A DNA stretch of 64,000 nucleotides. Source: Amia ocellicauda. Taxonomy: Eukaryota; Chordata; Actinopteri; Amiiformes; Amiidae. The position numbers and the translations under genes are program-made. Of the stretch, positions 57,608 to 64,000 are shown one piece after another. The DNA lies in contig NC_089869.1 of the NCBI RefSeq assembly GCF_036373705.1, positions 11,667,676 to 11,731,675 on the forward strand, in the 5' to 3' direction. The notes under the pieces were generated by a model, which did no database searches, was not told where the DNA came from, and saw only the letters and a program-made list of their open reading frames with translations. Position 1 is the stretch's first letter. Each line of letters opens with the position of its first letter.

Positions 57608-58960
57608 ATGTTTTTTCAGGGGAGAATCCTGCCGCTAGTTTTTCCAGCAGCGCTGGTGCTTATGGGCTGGTATTGGTATAAGTCGCGCAAGAACAAGCCC
57701 GACCCCAGTACCGACACGGAGGAATGTGCTGGAGAGCAGCTGCAAAAAACACACAGCCCAGCGGCGGAGGAGGAGTTTGAATATCTGGAAGAAAATGAAC
57801 ATCGGGAGGTCGAGTTTGAACGTCTGCAGAAGGAGGAGAATGAACACCTGGAGATGCAGGAGTTTGAGCAGCTGGAGAAGGAGATTGAAGACCTGGAGGA
57901 GTTTGAAGATCTGGAGAAGCGTCTCGAAGATGGTCTAGACCTCGATCTCCCACAGCCAGATGTGACGGGGCAATTTTATTGTTGTCTGGAGGATTTCAAA
58001 TGTGTCGCTGTTCTAGGGCGCGGCGCATTTGGAAAGGTGCTGCTTGCCGAGTCGAGAAGAACGACCCAAAGATTTGCCCTCAAGGCCATTCAAAAAAGAG
58101 GGGCTGTTGACAGTCAAGATGTTGCAAGCCTCATGTGTGAGAGGAGCGTCTTGCAGACTGTGAGCAGCGTGCACCACCCTTTCTTGGTGAACTTCTACGG
58201 CTCCTTCCAGACTGAGGAGCACTTGGTCTTCATCATGGAGTACGTCGCAGGGGGAGACCTCACGCTGGACGGAGAAGCGATCTCAGAGCCCCGGGCTGTA
58301 TTCAGTGCTGCTTGTGTGGTGTTGGGGGTGGATTTCCTGCACAGGCACAATATCGCACACAGGGATCTGAAGCTGCCCAACCTGCTGATGGACAGACGAG
58401 GCTTCGTGAAGATTGCGGACTTTGGTCTGTGCAAGGAAAATATGGGTGTAAGTGACCGGACGAGTTCGTTCTGCGGGACTCCTGACTTCCTTGCTCCAGA
58501 AGTCCTGTCGGAGGAGTCCTACACCCGTGCAGTTGATTGGTGGGCACTGGGGGTCCTGCTCTTTGAGATGATGGTGGGCGATTGTCCTTTTACCGGAGCC
58601 AATGAGCGGGATCTGTACGAGAGTATCGTGAATGATCCAGTGCCATTCCCCCAGCACCTGTCAAACGAAGCAGTCTCCGTCATGACAAGGCTGATGAGCA
58701 AGAATCCTGCTTGGCGGCTCGGGGCCGGAGAGCGAGGCGCCCAAGACGTGATGCAGCACGCCTTCTTCAGGAGCGTGGACTGGCCTGGGCTGGAGGCACA
58801 GAGGGTAACGCCTCCATTTGTGCCCACCGTCAGAGAGCACAAGGATGTGGGTGATGATTTAACATCTGAAGCCCCAGTCCTCAGTCTTGGCTCCAGGGTC
58901 CTCAGCCCGGAGGAGCAGGACTTGTTCCAGGAGTTTGACTTCGTCGCGGACCGGTATTAA
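57608..58960 (+). CDS. Membrane-anchored PKN-like kinase, copy 3
   Basis: The 450-residue protein is identical to copy 1 except Leu427 in place of His427, in the region of the PKN turn motif. Copy 2 also has Leu427, so the histidine is the new state in copy 1. Anchor, EFExLE repeat, glycine loop, Lys159, HRDLKLPN, DFG and APE are all present. The first poly(A) signal AATAAA lies at 59188-59193. Because the two genes are almost the same at base level, transcripts from copies 1 and 3 could hardly be told apart. Confidence 0.88.
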   Translation: MFFQGRILPLVFPAALVLMGWYWYKSRKNKPDPSTDTEECAGEQLQKTHSPAAEEEFEYLEENEHREVEFERLQKEENEHLEMQEFEQLEKEIEDLEEFEDLEKRLEDGLDLDLPQPDVTGQFYCCLEDFKCVAVLGRGAFGKVLLAESRRTTQRFALKAIQKRGAVDSQDVASLMCERSVLQTVSSVHHPFLVNFYGSFQTEEHLVFIMEYVAGGDLTLDGEAISEPRAVFSAACVVLGVDFLHRHNIAHRDLKLPNLLMDRRGFVKIADFGLCKENMGVSDRTSSFCGTPDFLAPEVLSEESYTRAVDWWALGVLLFEMMVGDCPFTGANERDLYESIVNDPVPFPQHLSNEAVSVMTRLMSKNPAWRLGAGERGAQDVMQHAFFRSVDWPGLEAQRVTPPFVPTVREHKDVGDDLTSEAPVLSLGSRVLSPEEQDLFQEFDFVADRY

Positions 58961-61900
58961 ATGCCACTGGAGAGATGCCAACACTGGAACAAAGAATGAC
59001 GACGCCACCCCAGACAGGCCCATCCCGACTCCAGGACACAGCCTTCTCAGAGGGACCTCGTCTCCGCCAGCACTGGAAGAAGTTTTTGGCTGTGGAGGAG
59101 AGCACCAATAAGAAAACACATGTGGACCATCAAACAATTAGAGAAAGATATCAAACAAGATAATTGACTTTAAAAAATTGGAAGTTGAATAAAGTTAAGG
59201 CAACCAGCTGCACAGTATAGTCAACTTTTGGGCACAATGTTGGATAAACTAGAATTAATGATTGCTTCCATCAAGATTTCTTGCCCAGCAAATGCAATGA
59301 GTAATTTCATTTCTAAGTTGAATTAACATGAGATTAAACATTGCATGGACTTAAAGGTTTATATTACGAGGACTTGAATTCCTGGGTTGTCTTAACACAA
59401 TTTTTTAAACATTGCATTGATTTTAAGTATGTGTGAATAGAACTTGTACAAACAAGCTGAGTTTACTTAGAAAGGCTGTGCAGCTGGTTGCCTTAATATT
59501 GTGAGCTGATGCAATTTTGTTATCTTCTCACTTTATTGCATTAAGGACAGAAGACTTTCTTGCTCACTTCCAATAAAATGTTGATTTAAACAACAAACAT
59601 TTCATGCACTTGAGTGTCATACAAACATTGGTGGCTTAACAGACACAAAATCCTATTCAAAAGAGAATACTGTAGCCTGTGCTTTAACCCTTACATGCAT
59701 GAATTACAAGACATCCGTCTTCCCCCTTCCTTGAAATGACTGCTCTAACAGTGGACAGGTCAAAACAGCTTTTCCAATGCATTCCTCTCAATCATGTTAT
59801 GTTAGATGAGTGATTACTTCAAGAAGGTGAAGAAAGGAAGGGAGGGTGTTTTCTAAGATAATTAAAAACAGGACTTGAAAAGTGAACACTTGTAAACATT
59901 TGGTTTGGGCATCAAAGTGGCTCTAAATAACATTTCTGAAAATAAAATACCTATTTTCTAAAAATAGAAAAATGTACTGAAAGGATCTAGGGTACAGGCT
60001 GAACATCCTATTCCATATATGCACGACAACACCTGTATTGTAGAAAGTCCACTACAGTGCTTTCTTTCTTTCGTACCCAGAATAAAATGTCATGTTTGTC
60101 ACACCATACTTTAAATTAAACACGCTGTTTGCACATCCAAGAGGTTCTGTATATCCTATTTACAACCCAAAATAAGTAGAAATGTTCTCTGGTACACATA
60201 AAACAAACCAAAAACTTGGTCAAACCCAACATGATGTTTGTCAGACCTCATTTAAACTGAAATATTTGGTTTGCACATCCAAGTGATTCTGTACAGCCTA
60301 CATATTTATTTTTTGCTTGCAACAAAAGCTGTACTGCATTATATCCACTACAGTGCTCAGAGTTCTTCATATGAAGAGAACTCGATTAACTAAAAATGTT
60401 GTCAATCTCATGCATGATGTTGATCACACCTCACTTGATTATATAATTGATGAGATATCAAGACTTCTGTGGGTGGAGGTTATGCTCACAGCAAGAGCTT
60501 GGGTGTGAGAGTCCTTTATCTGTATTAAGACTAGAACCGCAGACATTTCGTACTGCATAGAACCACCGCACCCGCATAATGTGCGACACCTTTATAAAAC
60601 AGCTGTGTGACCACAATTAAAAAATTACAAAGTTGGATAAAACTTAATAGTTGTAAATATAAACAGACCACAACATTTTCTGGGCAGAAACATCGCACTT
60701 ACATTGAATATTATTATTATCATTATTTTCAAAACAAGGGCATATAGACTACATGAAAAAACGAATAAGAAAATAAACGTCATGCAATAAACGCTGTAAA
60801 CTGATGTAGACATCGGTATGCACGTATCTTAGCAGACTCATACAATTTTAAAACATACATAGCCAGTTGAAGAAACAGCATAAAACTGAAGTGACATTAT
60901 GCAACTTGAAAGCGCTTTGAAATGACTCCGTCTATTACAGCTGCGTCAGAATGCACAAAACACGCTTCTCAACATTAAAAGTGCCCTACACTTAATACAA
61001 AATAATTAGCATTCATGATCAAGAGCATTGATTCAGAGACATGGCTTTGCACCCAAGGCTATAAACTGTGAGACAGTCAGATATTCACAGTCTTTATGGA
61101 ACCAGGACCACATCGCTCACAGAACACACCGTCAACTTCATTGCAGTTCAGACTGCACATTCCTCAGCACTTGCAATTGTACCGAATCGGGCGCAGTTTT
61201 GAGCACCTCTGCAGTGACCAAGCCAATGTCTGTGACGTCCAGTATTTACGGTGTTTGATCTGTTGTACTTGTTGTATCCTCTCCGGGCTCTCCGTCGTCC
61301 TCTGGGGCTCCTGCTAGGGCTAACTCGTGTCGGGACATCGTGGTGCTCAGCTCGTTGCTCCCTAAGGCCAGCTGCTAACGCCCCTTCGGCGGCTGGCATG
61401 ATTAGCTCTACGTTTCCCGTTAGGGCTAAATTTCTCCCAACGGAGGATTGTTCGGTGAGATCAGCCCCAGCCCCGGTATTATTATTTTTGATCCTTACAT
61501 TGTTTTAACTGAGAAATTCAGCTATACGTATTTGCTGTCTTTTCATCGACATGTTGCTCTTAGGCTATTATGCTAGTGCATTTGATCACTCATAAGAAAA
61601 ACACTGTGATCGTGGCGGGAAAAGGAGAAAAAGTCGATCCACCAATCCTGCTCCGAAATGTGTTTATCAAAAAATAAAAAACCTGCCCACACATCAGATC
61701 ACATGATAACTAGTGTCAGTACATTAACAGAATCAGTGCATTTGATTTTTCTCACAACGTGGAAATACTTTATGTATTGACACATTTCCAATTACAGACA
61801 GTTATATACAAATTCTGATGATGCTCTGCTACGCACAGTGCGTTCTTGGCGAACAGCTGGGGGCGCCACTGGCCTACAGTACTGCTTACTAGTCAGAAAC

Positions 61901-62817
61901 TCAGTATGTAGCATGCTGTATGCACATGTGCAGAATGCAGTTGGGTAATATGCAAATTCGATTTTGTAGTATGTAGTAGTTTTTGTAGTACTGTTTGTGT
62001 GCTTTATCACATTTAGGAGCTTCATTTTCCAGTTGAAGCTGTGACTACTGTGGAAATACTTTCCAGGTCTTCTTAAGTGACCAGTATGTACCCTGAATAA
62101 GCAAGTAAGTACCCTGAATAAGCATCCTATGCACACAGCAATATTGTTTCATTTATAAGATTGGAACTGTGTGTTTCTTATTCTTGTGTGAACTGAGCTC
62201 CAAAATGCAAAAAAGCAGACAGGAAATACAAGATCCAAATACATAGCACAAATCAATGTCACAATTACCTCAGACCTCATTAAATTTAACACACAAGTTT
62301 TGATTGGACAATATCAGAATTCACTAAGGACTGGGGCTTTTGCTGGGGACTCCACACATTTCTTGCTGTTCTGTCTTGTGCTTGCTGATATGAAAAGGCT
62401 TTTTACTGAAACTCAACCTTCCCAATACTCATTTACCTGAAGACGCATCCTGACTGCTAGAAAAGTCTCCCTCTCTCCTCAATATTTGATGAGGGTGTCA
62501 GTCATCCACAGTGCCGGCCCTGCCTCTCTCAGCTGGCAGACTGGCCCTCCTTTAGAGACCTCCTGAAGAGGCCAGCTGTTATAGACCGGCTGTCTGAGGG
62601 GCAGAGAGAGGGAGACCCCCCACTGACCTGGGCCTCGGCAGGTACTAGAGTCTTCATATTTATATCCATATGTATATATACACACACACACACACAACAC
62701 ATCCAGGTCAGCACAGTACTCACAGTAGAAACGGGGTCTTTCAGTTCCAGCTAAAGGACATGACAAGATTGAGGAGGAAAAGCAATTTCATCCATTTTGG
62801 AGTTTTTCAGATTCAAA
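58961..62817. other. Downstream flank of kinase copy 3
   Basis: Non-coding sequence matching 8833-12689 of the left copy with few changes. In 60380-60405 it shares AGAGAACTCG and AAAATGTTGTC with the middle copy where the left copy differs. Confidence 0.6.
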
Positions 62818-63413
62818 TATAGACTTTTGTGGCAAGTATATCTGACAGCAAGCATATTAAGCATGAATTAAGAACAAGGGCAGTGATGTTCAGAGTGTAC
62901 AATGCACTAGTTAGAGCTCATCTGGATACTGTGGACAGTTCTGGGCTCCACACTTCAAGAAAGATATCACTGCTCTAGAGGCAGTTCAGAGGAGAGCAAC
63001 CAGACTTATTCCAGGTCTGAAGGGAAAGTCCTACTGAGAGACTGAGGACCTGAACCTTTTCACCCTGGAACAGAGGAGACTACATGGGGACTTGATTCAA
63101 GTCTTCAAAAACATGAAAGGCATTGACCACATCAAACCAGAGGAGCTCTTCCAGATCAGCAGGGACACACACACCCGGGGACACAAATGGAAATTGGGTT
63201 TCAAGGCATTCGAGGCAGAAAACAAGAGACACTTCTTCACACAGAGAGGCGTCACAATCTGAACAAACTCCCCAGCGACGTGGTTGAAGCGACAATTTGG
63301 GAAGATTCAAAAATAGACTGGATAGGATGCTTGGATAACTTAGTTATTAATGGACACCAAACGAGCACGATGCAGTGAATGGCCTCCTCTCGATTGGACA
63401 CTTTCTTATGTTC
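62818..63413 (+). mobile_element. CR1-like LINE 3' end (right copy)
   Basis: Same truncated element as 12690-13285, carried along by the block duplication. Confidence 0.75.
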
Positions 63414-64000
63414 TTATTCTGCCTTTCGCCTTCGAACAGTTGTAATACACCCCTTTGGCTAGCAGGTGTAGCATTATGTTGGGTGTATTTGGATAAGAGC
63501 ATTTGGGCTCTGAGCTGAAGCACTGATCTAAAGAAGACCTCTCCCCCCCCAAAGTTATCAGATTTCCTTAGCTCATCAGCTTGAAACTGGTTTGCATCAA
63601 AGTGACAGTTTTGGGGAGGATGGCACCAAGAAGAGGCCAAATAGTTTGGAATTCTGCTATGAGATGTCTGGAGAAAGGGGCCTGTAGGTGATGATAACTC
63701 TTTGAAGTGGACGAGAGCCGAAATCCCGACATAGAGCTATGAACCCGGGCCAACCGGCATTTCCAAAAGATGGCATGGATTGACATTAGTCATAAATCAA
63801 GCCCCCCTCCAATAGGACACTGGGGGCTGAAACCGAAATCCAATCTCAAGAACTCAGGAACCAATCACCTATTGATCTGACAGACTATAAGGAACAGCGG
63901 ACAGTCTTTCTCTCTCACCTGAACCAGAAACTCGCTGCCACAGCTCAACCTGTAGCTCTGTTGCCAGAACCGGAACCAGAAACCAACCAAGTCTTTGCCG

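Larger units (their letters stand above)
51750..64000 (+). repeat. Right copy of the segmental duplication (cut by window end)
   Basis: It matches 1-3897 and then 5521-13872 of the left copy. The join at about 55658 reads GCATGTG followed by TCTGG, with two to three shared bases (TGT) at both parental edges. This indicates a 1,621-bp deletion in this copy, because the middle copy still has the right part of the missing sequence. From 55660 to about 56280 it agrees with the middle copy at most sites where left and middle copies differ. After about 56310 it agrees almost entirely with the left copy. It runs off the window at 64000. Confidence 0.95.

Overview
This is nuclear DNA from a vertebrate, most likely a ray-finned fish. 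It holds spliced exon fragments with GT/AG borders, several Tc1-like DNA transposons of the fish type, CR1/L2-like LINE remnants, a Ty3/Gypsy gag-protease fragment with an LTR, microsatellites and long AT-rich non-coding stretches. The species cannot be fixed from sequence alone. Most of the window is repeat or non-coding DNA, and very few of the short open frames look like genes.

The main structure is a large head-to-tail duplication. Positions 1-13872 reappear at 51750-64000, nearly identical base for base and cut off by the window end. The repeat distance is 51.75 kb in the left part and 50.13 kb in the right part, because the right copy lacks about 1.62 kb (3898-5520 of the left copy). 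A third, shorter and more diverged copy of the kinase part lies at 30747-36014. The block carries an intronless PKN-like protein kinase gene, so there are three copies (7480-8832, 33226-34578, 57608-58960). Each encodes 450 residues: an N-terminal membrane anchor, an acidic EFExLE repeat and a complete AGC-type kinase domain. Each copy has a compact promoter with an RFX X-box, a CRE and a TATA box. Two exons of NHLRC2 sit at the left edge of the large block (263-996 and 52012-52745).

Between the copies, 13.3-30.7 kb is repeat-rich. It contains an unidentified LTR-like stretch, two related LTR-like elements with short target duplications (16797-18141, 24317-25411), a 1,633-bp tandem duplication (19648-22913), LINE fragments (27545-29330) and Tc1 remnants. 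From 36 to 46 kb come a lone exon-like segment, a Gypsy gag-protease with its LTR, L2-like sequence, two Tudor-domain exons resembling TDRD1 on the minus strand, and a 949-bp non-autonomous Tc1-like element.

At 47001-49610 (minus strand) I reconstruct a three-exon gene that I do not recognise. It has a strong start context, phase-0 introns, a duplicated exon module (WE.WLL...GL.GY...QCGHKV.W) and three 49-residue tandem repeats. This gene and the membrane-anchored PKN-like kinase family are the best candidates for undescribed biology. Both have X-box-type promoter motifs, which would fit ciliary or testis expression; that is inference only.
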